From NCBI RefSeq assembly GCF_009873495.1, contig NZ_CP046703.1, forward strand, positions 4,382,501 to 4,446,500: 64,000 nt of DNA, in the 5' to 3' direction. The notes under the pieces are model-generated. The model was not told the DNA's origin. It did not search any database and saw only the letters and a program-made list of their open reading frames with translations. The position numbers were made by a program, and so were the translations under genes. Source of the DNA: Nostoc sp. ATCC 53789 (GTDB taxonomy: Bacteria; Cyanobacteriota; Cyanobacteriia; Cyanobacteriales; Nostocaceae). Of this stretch, positions 35,593-43,455 are shown in pieces; position 1 is the first letter of the stretch, and each line of letters starts with the position of its first letter.

Positions 35593-36651
35593 TTAACTGC
35601 GCCCAAATCCTTGACCTCGTAAAACCTTTGACCAAATAACCAATTCGCCTTGCTCACCGCCTGCGGCCAGTAACTTACCTTGGGGATGCCAAGCTAAGGT
35701 CGAAAAACCTCCTGAGACACCTGTGATAATTTGAGATACTTCCTTGGCTTGGTTCCACAAACACAACCAGCCGTCAGCCGCAGCAGAAGCGAGAAGGAAA
35801 CTTTTTGGTGCAAAGGCGATCGCATTAATCACACCTACATGATTAGTTAATACTCGTGCTTCCCAACCTAAAGTATCATCCTCTAGTTTCTCCCACACCA
35901 CAATACCTTCAACGCTAGAAGATGCCAGTATTGGCGCACCTACTTTGGTCATAGCTTCTGACCATGCCAATTGGCGAATCTTACCAGGGAAGCCACGCAT
36001 TACCCAAGGGTCGGGGTTGTTCCATTCCAAAACGGTGACACTACGATCCATGTTGCCAGAAGCCAGGAATTTGCCATCAGGCGACCAAGCCATAGCTACG
36101 CTGACAGTAGTCATATCTAGATTGTATGGTTCTTCATCCCAGTTTTGACTATGCCAAATCTTCACTCCCTTATAACCACTAATGGCTAAGTATTGTCCGT
36201 CAATGCGCCAATCTATACCCAATACGGAAGAGTTGTCAAAATTCAGCGTCACGACAATTTCACGAGTATCTGCATCCCAAACTTGGACGTAACGCCCCAA
36301 ACTAAAAGCCAGTTGATTGCTGGTGTAATTCCAAGCTAGCTTGTCAACCCATGCAGGGGCATTTTCCAAGGTGGCGATTAATTCAGTATTCTGCCAAATT
36401 TTTACTTGTCCATCCTGTCCGCCAACAGCTAAAAATTTTCCATCCGGGGAAAAGGCGAGACAGTCTACTGATTTACCGTTACCAGCTTGTAAAGTTGTGA
36501 GTTCGCCATCATTCCACAGAACGACTTCACCGGCGGCGGAAGTTGCTGCTAAAGTTTTACCTTGTGGCGACCAAGCGATCGCAGTTACATAATCTGAAAG
36601 TGTTCCTGAATAGTGTTGTTCAAATTCCTTTGATTTGGTTGTGGTGTTCAT
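35593..36651 (-). CDS. WD40 repeat protein (beta-propeller)
   Basis: 352 residues from the ATG at 36651 (MNTTTKSKEF...). An upstream start at 36717 is rejected because its 22 extra residues (MESREFTIPHSPFPIP...) translate an intergenic heptamer repeat. At least seven WD40 blades can be seen from repeated AWSPQGKTLA, AFSPDGKFLAVGG and AWHPQGKLLAAGG blocks, enough for a closed propeller. Such proteins are scaffolds without catalysis. The gene lies 74 bases downstream of the COG0523 GTPase on the same strand, and may share its zinc-type control. Confidence 0.85.
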   Translation of the reverse strand: MNTTTKSKEFEQHYSGTLSDYVTAIAWSPQGKTLAATSAAGEVVLWNDGELTTLQAGNGKSVDCLAFSPDGKFLAVGGQDGQVKIWQNTELIATLENAPAWVDKLAWNYTSNQLAFSLGRYVQVWDADTREIVVTLNFDNSSVLGIDWRIDGQYLAISGYKGVKIWHSQNWDEEPYNLDMTTVSVAMAWSPDGKFLASGNMDRSVTVLEWNNPDPWVMRGFPGKIRQLAWSEAMTKVGAPILASSSVEGIVVWEKLEDDTLGWEARVLTNHVGVINAIAFAPKSFLLASAAADGWLCLWNQAKEVSQIITGVSGGFSTLAWHPQGKLLAAGGEQGELVIWSKVLRGQGFGRS

Positions 36652-36662
36652 ATTTGTAAAGG

Positions 36663-36722
36663 TGGAGTGGGGAATGGGGAATGGGGAATGGGGAATGGTA
36701 AATTCCCTACTTTCCACTCCCT
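36663..36722. repeat. ggggaat heptamer repeats with complementary arm
   Basis: Four copies of ggggaat followed by attccctactttccactcc form a hairpin between the GTPase stop codon and the WD40 start. Confidence 0.8.
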
Positions 36723-36725
36723 AAC

Positions 36726-37697
36726 TTATGCTAGACAAGCGAGAAAATCTTGCTTGAGTTTTGCTGCATCAAGGTTGCGACCGATGAAGACTAGTTCATT
36801 TTTGGGAGTTTCGCTGGGTTTCCAGGGGCGATCGGGTTTGCCATCAAATATCATGTGTACCCCTTGGAATACAAATCGATTATCTTCTCCAGCAATATTT
36901 AAAATGCCTTTCATCCGAAAAATATCGGGGCCTTGGGTACGCAGTAACTCTGAAAGCCAAGTGTTTAATTTTTCTCCATCAACTGCACCAGCTTCTACTA
37001 AAGCCACAGAATAGACAGTTTCATCGTGTACATGGGCATCTTCGCCTAAGAAATCTGGATCAATTTCTAATGCGCGTTCTAAATCAAAGGCTTTTACACC
37101 CAACAAAGCATCCATTCCTAGTTCAGAATTTTGGGTGCGGTAGATTTTTGCGATCGCATTCATCGCCCGAATCCGTTTTTCTAATTCATCTAACTCTTCT
37201 GGCGCTACCAAATCTGTTTTATTAAGTAAAATTACATCAGCAAAGGCAATCTGTTCTTGGGCTTCGTCTGCATCCCAGTGCTGCCAAATATGCTTGGCAT
37301 CTACCACCGTCACCACCGCATCTAGAGACAGTTGGCTTTGTAAATCTTCATCAACAAAAAATGTCTGAATCACTGGTGCTGGATCGGCCAATCCAGTTGT
37401 TTCAATTACTAAATGGTCAAATTTATCGCGCCGCTTCATCAAATTGCCAATGATGCGAATTAAATCGCCGCGCACTGTACAACAGATACAGCCATTATTC
37501 ATTTCAAATATTTCTTCATCTGCATCGATAATCAATTGATTATCAATACCCACTTCCCCAAATTCATTGACAATCACAGCAACTTTTTTGCCGTGTTCGT
37601 AGGTGAGGATGTGATTGAGTAGAGTCGTTTTACCTGCTCCCAAGTAGCCTGTAAGAACAGTAACGGGAACTGAATTGTCGATTACGTCAGCCACCAT
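36726..37697 (-). CDS. COG0523 (CobW/ZagA-type) GTPase, putative metal chaperone
   Basis: 323 residues, ATG start. G3E-family GTPase: Walker A GYLGAGKTTLLN, the metal-binding CxCC motif in NNGCICCTV, ETTGLADPAPV as the G3/switch region and NKTD for guanine specificity. The CobW C-terminal domain follows. Members deliver cobalt or zinc to client enzymes. A 13-base palindrome of Zur type lies 30 bases before the start, pointing to expression under zinc limitation. The first gene of a probable pair with the WD40 protein. Client unknown. Confidence 0.88.
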   Translation of the reverse strand: MVADVIDNSVPVTVLTGYLGAGKTTLLNHILTYEHGKKVAVIVNEFGEVGIDNQLIIDADEEIFEMNNGCICCTVRGDLIRIIGNLMKRRDKFDHLVIETTGLADPAPVIQTFFVDEDLQSQLSLDAVVTVVDAKHIWQHWDADEAQEQIAFADVILLNKTDLVAPEELDELEKRIRAMNAIAKIYRTQNSELGMDALLGVKAFDLERALEIDPDFLGEDAHVHDETVYSVALVEAGAVDGEKLNTWLSELLRTQGPDIFRMKGILNIAGEDNRFVFQGVHMIFDGKPDRPWKPSETPKNELVFIGRNLDAAKLKQDFLACLA

Positions 37698-37726
37698 ACT
37701 CTAAATTCCTCTTGTCTCACCTTATG

Positions 37727-37739
37727 GATAATCATTATC
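37727..37739. promoter_or_regulatory. Zur/Fur-type box upstream of COG0523 GTPase
   Basis: GATAATCATTATC is a perfect 13-base palindrome (GATAAT-N-ATTATC), 29 bases upstream of the GTPase ATG. It fits the TGATAATNATTATCA consensus described for Zur in Nostoc sp. PCC 7120, lacking the outermost T/A pair on one side. Zinc rather than iron control is inferred from the target gene. Confidence 0.7.
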
Positions 37740-37807
37740 GCCCATGATAAATCTTTTTATATTTTTGTGCGAACTTGCTGTTATTTCTCTTTGTCAAAGT
37801 CATTTTT

Positions 37808-37905
37808 TTAACGAACCACAGAGGTGCAGAGAGCGCAGAGAGAAAAAGTGCGAGAACTGTATTTGCTTCTCTCTCTGTGTCCTCTGCGCCTCTGCGGTTT
37901 AAAAG
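37808..37905. repeat. Dispersed inverted repeat (accacagaggtgcagag family)
   Basis: aaccacagaggtgcagagagcgcagagaga on one arm and its mirror ctctctgtgtcctctgcgcctctgcggtt on the other. It is a very common cyanobacterial intergenic palindrome, here in the 290-base gap before the hydrolase gene. Confidence 0.75.
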
Positions 37906-37987
37906 AATTTATTGACTAATATTTTTACCCATCTTAAAAGGGCTAGTTCTATAATCCTAGTCTCGCACCAAGGTGCAATGTAAAGAT

Positions 37988-38899
37988 TTAATTTTCTGAA
38001 GAGAACAAAAAATCTTGAACTGCTTCTAAAACAACTGCTGGGTATTCTTCATGCAATCCCAGAGAACCAGAGATAACAACACTTCTCACTCCTGGTAAGA
38101 CTACCAAAGCGTTCATTTCTTCTCGTGATTTTGGGGGGCTAGATTCCCCAATTACTACCATGAGCGGTACGGTTAAAGACTGTACAAGCTCCAAAAAATC
38201 AGATTGTTCGTGTACAGCATCAAGATTACCAGTTACAAAGGCAGCAGATGCAAATCGCGCTCCTGGTTGTTGAGTTGTGTGCCACTTCTTCTCAATGAAA
38301 CTGGGTGTAATTTTAGCCGCGTCAGTAAAGACATGACGGCGGTACATCAAACTTAAAAAAGATTGGGTAGTGTTGAGTTTGTAGAGAGCTTGACCAAGTA
38401 TAGGCGATCGCACCAATCCTCTCACAATGCCAGCTATTTGCTGACTTGCCCCCATTGTCGGCAAAGGCCCACGCCAAGTAGGAGCCAACAATACAATCTT
38501 TGAGAAAGCAGTCGATTTCACAGCTAATTGTAAAACGTAACTAGCAGCATGGCCAGCCGCCACCACAGTAATGGGAGTATTAAAAACAGCTTTGACAAAA
38601 TCTTCCAGAAATTGCTGATATATTTCCGGTCGGTAATTCAAGCTAGGGCGAGAAGATTCACCAAATCCAGGCCAATCTATGGCTACAACTTGAAAATTTG
38701 GAGCGAGTAACTTGGCAAGTTCGCCGACTTCCAAACGTGTAGAAACACTGCTGAAAGATGGTAGTAGCAATAGCGGTGAACCTTTACCAAGGGTTTCATA
38801 AACAACTCGCAATTGCTGATTTTCCCAGTTCCAGAAATATTCTTGAACTACTCCACCAAAGCCAGTAGCAATAGAGGTAGACAATAGATTGGTTGACAT
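37988..38899 (-). CDS. Alpha/beta-hydrolase-fold protein lacking the nucleophile Ser
   Basis: 303 residues. Oxyanion segment LLLPSFSS, the strand before the nucleophile elbow (PITVVAAGHAASYVLQ) and the catalytic His (SLGLHEEYP) can be aligned with alpha/beta hydrolases. At the elbow the usual G-x-S-x-G reads G116-H-A118-A-S120, so Ala replaces the nucleophile. Classical esterase chemistry is therefore unlikely; a binding or scaffolding role, or a nonstandard catalyst, is possible. No signal peptide. Family membership is sound; substrate unknown. Confidence 0.75.
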   Translation of the reverse strand: MSTNLLSTSIATGFGGVVQEYFWNWENQQLRVVYETLGKGSPLLLLPSFSSVSTRLEVGELAKLLAPNFQVVAIDWPGFGESSRPSLNYRPEIYQQFLEDFVKAVFNTPITVVAAGHAASYVLQLAVKSTAFSKIVLLAPTWRGPLPTMGASQQIAGIVRGLVRSPILGQALYKLNTTQSFLSLMYRRHVFTDAAKITPSFIEKKWHTTQQPGARFASAAFVTGNLDAVHEQSDFLELVQSLTVPLMVVIGESSPPKSREEMNALVVLPGVRSVVISGSLGLHEEYPAVVLEAVQDFLFSSEN

Positions 38900-38930
38900 A
38901 AGACTAAATTTTGGTAGTTGTACGTTATTT

Positions 38931-38991
38931 GTCAGTTGTCCTTTGTCCTTTGCAAATGACCAATGACTAATGACTAATGACCAATGACCAA
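38931..38991. repeat. tgaccaa / gtcctttg heptamer repeat, copy 1
   Basis: gtcagttgtcctttgtcctttgcaa followed by repeated tgaccaatgac-type units, ending two bases before the sufE stop codon. The same element occurs at 40931-40985 and, inverted, at 59269-59339. Confidence 0.8.
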
Positions 38992-38993
38992 GT

Positions 38994-39434
38994 TTAGCTA
39001 GGCAAATCTAACTTACATTCCAACGCTTTTTTTTGCATGGTTTTAAAAATGTTGTAAAATCCATTAGCGCGGGAAGGTGTCAGACTAACGTTTAAGCCTG
39101 TTTCTTGAATAAAATCTGGGGTAAGTTGGACAATTTCAGTTGGCGTTAGTCCCTGTAATCCTTCAACTAGCAGCCCTACTAAACCTTTGGTTAACTGGGA
39201 ATCAGACTCGCCCTGAAACACAACCTTACCGTCATTCAAAGTTGCTGTGATATAAACTTGAGACACGCAACCAGGAACTTTATTTTCAGGTAATTTCTCA
39301 GCTTCTGGGAACTCATTGAGCTTCTGAGCATACCAGATTAGCTGTTCGTAGCGCCGCTTCGGTTCGGAAGCGCGTTGAAAGCGCTGGACAATTTTAGCAA
39401 GCGCAGGTGGCAAAGAATCTAGAGTTGAGGACAT
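38994..39434 (-). CDS. sufE: SufE-like sulfur acceptor for SufS
   Basis: 146 residues. Takes persulfide sulfur from the cysteine desulfurase SufS and passes it to the SufBCD scaffold for iron-sulfur cluster assembly. The acceptor cysteine is in PGCVSQVYI (residue about 51), and the conserved LAKIVQRFQ start and GLVGLLVEGLQGLTP helix are typical. The gene is separate from a suf operon, as is usual for cyanobacterial sufE. It supports the abundant iron-sulfur proteins of this window, such as photosystem I and lipoyl synthase. Confidence 0.9.
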   Translation of the reverse strand: MSSTLDSLPPALAKIVQRFQRASEPKRRYEQLIWYAQKLNEFPEAEKLPENKVPGCVSQVYITATLNDGKVVFQGESDSQLTKGLVGLLVEGLQGLTPTEIVQLTPDFIQETGLNVSLTPSRANGFYNIFKTMQKKALECKLDLPS

Positions 39435-39815
39435 AACAGAAGCTGCAAATGATCGGTCTTACCTTGAGTGTAGATTATCTGGAGAGCGATAGCGCCTCTG
39501 GTTCTCTTGGCATTATGAAGCTAGCCATTACCGACTATAACTTGTCAAATCAAGATAATTCCTGCGTGGGCGCAGCCCGCCGTAGGCATCGCACTTATCT
39601 TCAGTTACCTTTTTAATGCGTCTAATCGCAAAAACTTAATTTTTTTTATTAGCAGGCTTTAACAGCAACTCTATACAAGATAAGTTGTATCGATATGCAC
39701 TTACAAAAATAGCTGCAAGTAGCTTGTAACTAAGCAGCCAGATGATAATCAACAATTAAAAATTAAAAATCAAAAAAATTCTGACTTTTAATTTTTAATT
39801 TCTCTCCCTTAAGGA
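39435..39815. other. Intergenic region sufE / RNA-binding gene with hairpin
   Basis: 381 bases without a gene. A fragment of the gggcgcagcccgccgtaggc repeat (about 39566-39590) and an AT-only hairpin (aaattaaaaatc...ttttaatttttaattt, about 39757-39801) that ends just after the RNA-binding protein gene and may terminate it. Confidence 0.5.
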
Positions 39816-40334
39816 TTAGTTCGTAGTTTGTGCAGCTAGCATCTGCTTCAGCTTTTCTAATTCCGAAGCCCAACGAGGATCTGGACGAATAGCGTCTGAA
39901 TCGGTAGTTGTTGTGGTGCTGTTGTCGCGAGAACCGCCGCCACCGCCGCCACGACGGGGCTTTTTAGAGCTTTTCTCCCGACGGCTACCTTCTCTACCTT
40001 CTCTATTAACGCTAGGAGTGGGCGTACTACTACCAGCCAGAGTAACTGGTTTAGGAGCTTGTTCGTCGCCCTCTTCACCCTTTGTCCGAGGTAATGCCTT
40101 TTCTAGCTTAATGGCGGTGTCTTTAAACATCTGACCATTATACTTTTCAATGATTTCGTCAGCTTGTTCGTCATTGTTGACGGTAAGAAAACCGAAACCA
40201 CGGCATTTGCCAGTTTTGCGGTCTTTAATTAATTTAGTAGTTACAGCTTCACCTTCTGCTGCAAAAACTGCTTGCAAATCTTGACGATCGATTTCTTCTT
40301 TAGGCAAATTACCTATATATAGGCGAACGGACAT
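39816..40334 (-). CDS. RRM-type RNA-binding protein with Gly/basic tail
   Basis: 172 residues. One RNA-recognition motif (1-82) with RNP2 as LYIGNL and RNP1 as CRGFGFLTV, so single-strand RNA binding is well supported. The tail is basic and Gly-rich (RRGGGGGGSRD), as in cyanobacterial Rbp proteins, but includes an extra acidic and Thr-rich part and a C-terminal helix WASELEKLKQMLA. Rbp proteins are linked to cold response and to localisation of photosynthetic mRNAs near thylakoids; that role is inferred. A 650-base gap lies upstream. Confidence 0.85.
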   Translation of the reverse strand: MSVRLYIGNLPKEEIDRQDLQAVFAAEGEAVTTKLIKDRKTGKCRGFGFLTVNNDEQADEIIEKYNGQMFKDTAIKLEKALPRTKGEEGDEQAPKPVTLAGSSTPTPSVNREGREGSRREKSSKKPRRGGGGGGSRDNSTTTTTDSDAIRPDPRWASELEKLKQMLAAQTTN

Positions 40335-40741
40335 GAACTATACCTCCAGAGTTAAATGAACATGGCAAGGCGAGAAAACAATCACTTGGCTTTGGCTTTT
40401 AATTTAAATAGATGCTATTGACCAAGACTGCCATCAACCAATTTTTTGCTCGAAACTGTCAACCTATACAATACAGTTTTTCGTCGGGATCAAGCTTGTT
40501 TAATCCAAAGGCCCACACAATGGTGAGCTAATAACACCTTAATTCTAAGAATTGTAAATTTAATAGCCTATTGCCTGCTAAAGTACACGCTTTCTTCCAT
40601 GCCTTTTTCGCAGAATCAAATACCATTCCTTACATTACCACGGTATTTTCTACGTAGCTAGTTTAGCGCATACATTTCTAACGTTAGTATTACTGTATCG
40701 TAACATAAAACACATTTTTTTATTCAAGGGAGCATAATTTG

Positions 40742-40767
40742 AAACAAAAACCAGCCGGTGGCTGGTT
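40742..40767 (-). terminator. Intrinsic terminator after M48-like gene
   Basis: AACCAGCC-ACC-GGCTGGTT on the minus strand is followed by TTTGTTTC. It lies about 220 bases after the stop of the M48-like gene and reads in its direction. Confidence 0.65.
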
Positions 40768-40930
40768 GATTTCCTGCTGTGTTGGGAGGATAAAAAGGTA
40801 TGGAGGGGGGAAAAGCATCCGAATTCATGACTAAGCTGTAGTGCTGAGTTATGTCGGCTGCTATTGTTTGTGTAAATAAATGTAACACTTTGAAAGAAAA
40901 TCTGCAACTTTTGTTTACATTCCGATTTGT

Positions 40931-40985
40931 CATTTGTCAGTTGTCCTTTGCAAACAACCAATGACCAATGACCAATGACCAATGA
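40931..40985. repeat. tgaccaa / gtcctttg heptamer repeat, copy 2
   Basis: Same element as 38931-38991, in the same orientation. It touches the last codon of the M48-like gene; that gene's TAG stop lies in the repeat-like sequence. Confidence 0.8.
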
Positions 40986-43262
40986 CTAACCAGTCAGAAA
41001 AACGTATGCGCCCAAAGCCTGTGCTGCAACTGCCAAAAAAGTAGACCAGATGGGATGAGGGCTATGAATAGTTTTACCACTTTGAGTTTCTAAGGTGTGG
41101 ACATCGATCCAAGGTGTTGCTCCTCGCCGGAACCAACCTGTGACGATAATTTGCCGACCGATGAGATCCTGGTGATTCACTGACTGTCCTAGCCAAGAAA
41201 TGTGGTGTAATTTCACCAAGCCTGTGCTGGATTGGAGGATTAAATCTTGTGCTAGAGAGTTGCTAGTACCTTGACGACCTAATAGTTTACCCACCAGACG
41301 CACACTGACGCTATCAATAGGTAAGGCAGAAGGGTCAGCTAATAGGTTGGGTAGGTAGTCATCAGTTTGCACAGTAGCGGATTTGATGTCAGGGAAAAAA
41401 GAATTAATCCGCATTACTGTACCGATGCTAAAGCCAATTAGAAGGCAGCCTGTAATGAAAGACCAATCTTCATATATCCACTTTAGATTTAAAAACTTGA
41501 GTACGAATGCTAGTTGCCAGGTTAGCCAGACCAAAGCTGCAAACAGAAACCCTAAAGGAATTCCCAGCCAGGGAGCGATTTGCAATAAGAAAGACTGACG
41601 CTTAACCCTTGATGGTTCGCTAGCAAAATGTAGTTCGGTGTCTAGATGCCAGTGACGGGCTATTTTGCAGAGGCGTTCGATGCGATCGCCCATCAAAGAA
41701 TGACTGTTATTAATCGTAAACCATTGGCGGTATGGATTGGCAGTATCCCACTTCAAAAATGATTCAAAAGATAAATTGCTGGCAATAGTGCCCAAAGAAA
41801 GGCTCTGTTGGTGGCTGACTGGTGTCAAGAGATTTAAGCTTTCTAGTTGCCAACTGGTCTGTTCTTCTTTTTGAATATCAGCTGCAATGCCAATGGAAAT
41901 TTTGAGTAAAGCGCGAATCAGGGCGTTGGGATTACCGGTGATTTCAGATGCGACGCGATCGCTATAATAAAGCCGCAACCGCGACAACCACAATCCAGTC
42001 CCAGTTAGCAAACCCCAAAGTCCATAAACAAGACTAGCCACAATTGTCACCGGCCAGCGCCAAATCCCTGATATTTTGTCTCCCAACTCTGATATTTGCT
42101 GATAAAGCTTATAAATTGGTAGTGTCACCAGCAGCAACAAAGACATCACAGAGAAATCCCAGTGAGCAATGTGCCCTAGCTGCGTGGCGTAAATAATCGC
42201 GATTTCATCATCTGCCAGTTGCTCTAATAGCCCTTGACTCACAACAATCCTGGCATTACGTGGTAAACTACCGTAGGTCAGGATAATTGGTGCAGCCATT
42301 GGTAAAATCCGCAGTTTGGGTAACGGCCAGTGGCGCTGTTGACAACAACGTTGTAGCACCCGCACAGCTTCGCGGCTATGGGCATTCAATACATCTTTGG
42401 GAAATTCTCGCTGACCATATAAGTTAGCCAGTAGCAGATCCAGTAACCAAGGTGATACTCCGATCAAAATCACCAATACTATTAGCAACAATTTAGTAGG
42501 GTTGCTGTATAAAAGCTGCAACGGCTCCAGATAAGGTAGTTTGACTAGAGTCAGGTTGATGAATCCCATTACGAACTTAAGGATTTCTCGCATCACCCAA
42601 AATAAGGCAATGAATGTTCCTGCTGTTAGCAATCGTAAGGGAATTAATTTTGGTTTACGTAGAGGTTGCCATGCTTTGGCGCGTTGTGCTTGTCGCCAAT
42701 AAATAACACCAAATAATTTAGCTTGGGTGCGGGTAACAGAACCCATGAAACCGTTTAAAGGTGCAGCCGGTGGTGGTAATGGTGTAGCCACCGTAGCTTT
42801 GAGTCTAGGTAGTGGCACCATCGACGGGGTGTCGTCGCTCTTGGTTTCTATTACTTGGTCTTTTGGCTTTTCTTCTAATGTAGGGTTTACCGGGGGGGTA
42901 ACTGGGGGAGAATCTGGAGGAGGATCTGGAGTTGAGTTATCAAACGCTACAAATCCAGTTTCGACATTTTTTGATTCTTGATCGCGTTTCTTACGCTTTG
43001 TCAGGTGTTCGAGAGCGCGTTTTGCCCACTCTTGAACTTGCGGATTGTTACTCTCAATGAGATTCTGGGAAATAGCGATCGCTTTGGGAACTTCGCCAGT
43101 GCGAGCATAAGCCATCACTAAACCAACCTGGGCTTGTAAGCTAGCAGTACCATTATTTTGGCTGCTAGCAATAGGTTCTAGTTGAGCGATCGCTGTTTGG
43201 TAATTTCCCTGCTTGAGGGCAATTAAACCAGCCTCCAAAGACGGTTTGGCATGTGAAGGCAT
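40986..43262 (-). CDS. M48-like membrane protein with TPR-like N-terminus and broken zinc motif
   Basis: 758 residues from the ATG at 43262; a start at 43310 would add 16 residues unlike the family. Residues 1-90 resemble TPR repeats (GLIALKQGNYQTAIAQLEP). A Pro-rich linker and several membrane segments follow. The M48 peptidase-like region (about 310-560) contains LLEQLADDEIAIIYATQLGHIAHWD. The HExxH zinc motif reads TQLGH (about 360-364), so the first zinc ligand and catalytic Glu are absent. The enzyme is probably proteolytically inactive and may be a chaperone-like pseudo-protease. Alternative: annotation as zinc metalloprotease by homology only. Confidence 0.75.
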   Translation of the reverse strand: MPSHAKPSLEAGLIALKQGNYQTAIAQLEPIASSQNNGTASLQAQVGLVMAYARTGEVPKAIAISQNLIESNNPQVQEWAKRALEHLTKRKKRDQESKNVETGFVAFDNSTPDPPPDSPPVTPPVNPTLEEKPKDQVIETKSDDTPSMVPLPRLKATVATPLPPPAAPLNGFMGSVTRTQAKLFGVIYWRQAQRAKAWQPLRKPKLIPLRLLTAGTFIALFWVMREILKFVMGFINLTLVKLPYLEPLQLLYSNPTKLLLIVLVILIGVSPWLLDLLLANLYGQREFPKDVLNAHSREAVRVLQRCCQQRHWPLPKLRILPMAAPIILTYGSLPRNARIVVSQGLLEQLADDEIAIIYATQLGHIAHWDFSVMSLLLLVTLPIYKLYQQISELGDKISGIWRWPVTIVASLVYGLWGLLTGTGLWLSRLRLYYSDRVASEITGNPNALIRALLKISIGIAADIQKEEQTSWQLESLNLLTPVSHQQSLSLGTIASNLSFESFLKWDTANPYRQWFTINNSHSLMGDRIERLCKIARHWHLDTELHFASEPSRVKRQSFLLQIAPWLGIPLGFLFAALVWLTWQLAFVLKFLNLKWIYEDWSFITGCLLIGFSIGTVMRINSFFPDIKSATVQTDDYLPNLLADPSALPIDSVSVRLVGKLLGRQGTSNSLAQDLILQSSTGLVKLHHISWLGQSVNHQDLIGRQIIVTGWFRRGATPWIDVHTLETQSGKTIHSPHPIWSTFLAVAAQALGAYVFLTG

Positions 43263-43384
43263 ACAAATTCTGGCACTCCAATCTCTTCTAGGTGATCCAC
43301 GTTTGTACAAAAGCGCGAACCTCGGATGCCGTGGAACTCAACCGCGCCCGAGTTTTGCTTGTCAAGTGAATGATAAAGATTGAA

Positions 43385-43455
43385 TTCAGGAGTCAGGAGT
43401 CAGAATTCAGTTGAGTTTTGATCTGAATTCTGGATTCTGAATTCTGTATTCTTCT
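43385..43455. repeat. tcaggagtcagaattcag inverted repeat abutting prfC stop
   Basis: Repeated tcaggag units followed by the inverted arms cagaattcag and ctgaattctg. It ends at the prfC stop codon. Confidence 0.75.

Larger units (their letters stand above)
40335..40985. other. Long upstream region of the RNA-binding gene
   Basis: 651 bases without a credible ORF. The part next to the start codon is AT-rich and probably a long leader. Further on lie a GC-rich hairpin (listed) and a tgaccaa repeat. No known riboswitch or RNA gene recognised. Confidence 0.4.

Noticed and set aside
36652..36717. Extended N-terminus of the WD40 protein
   Set aside because: The 22 extra residues are a translation of ggggaat heptamers; the ATG at 36651 fits better.
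37808..37905. CRISPR-like array
   Set aside because: The repeats are one inverted pair, without regularly spaced unique spacers. No cas genes are present. The other heptamer arrays also lack spacers.
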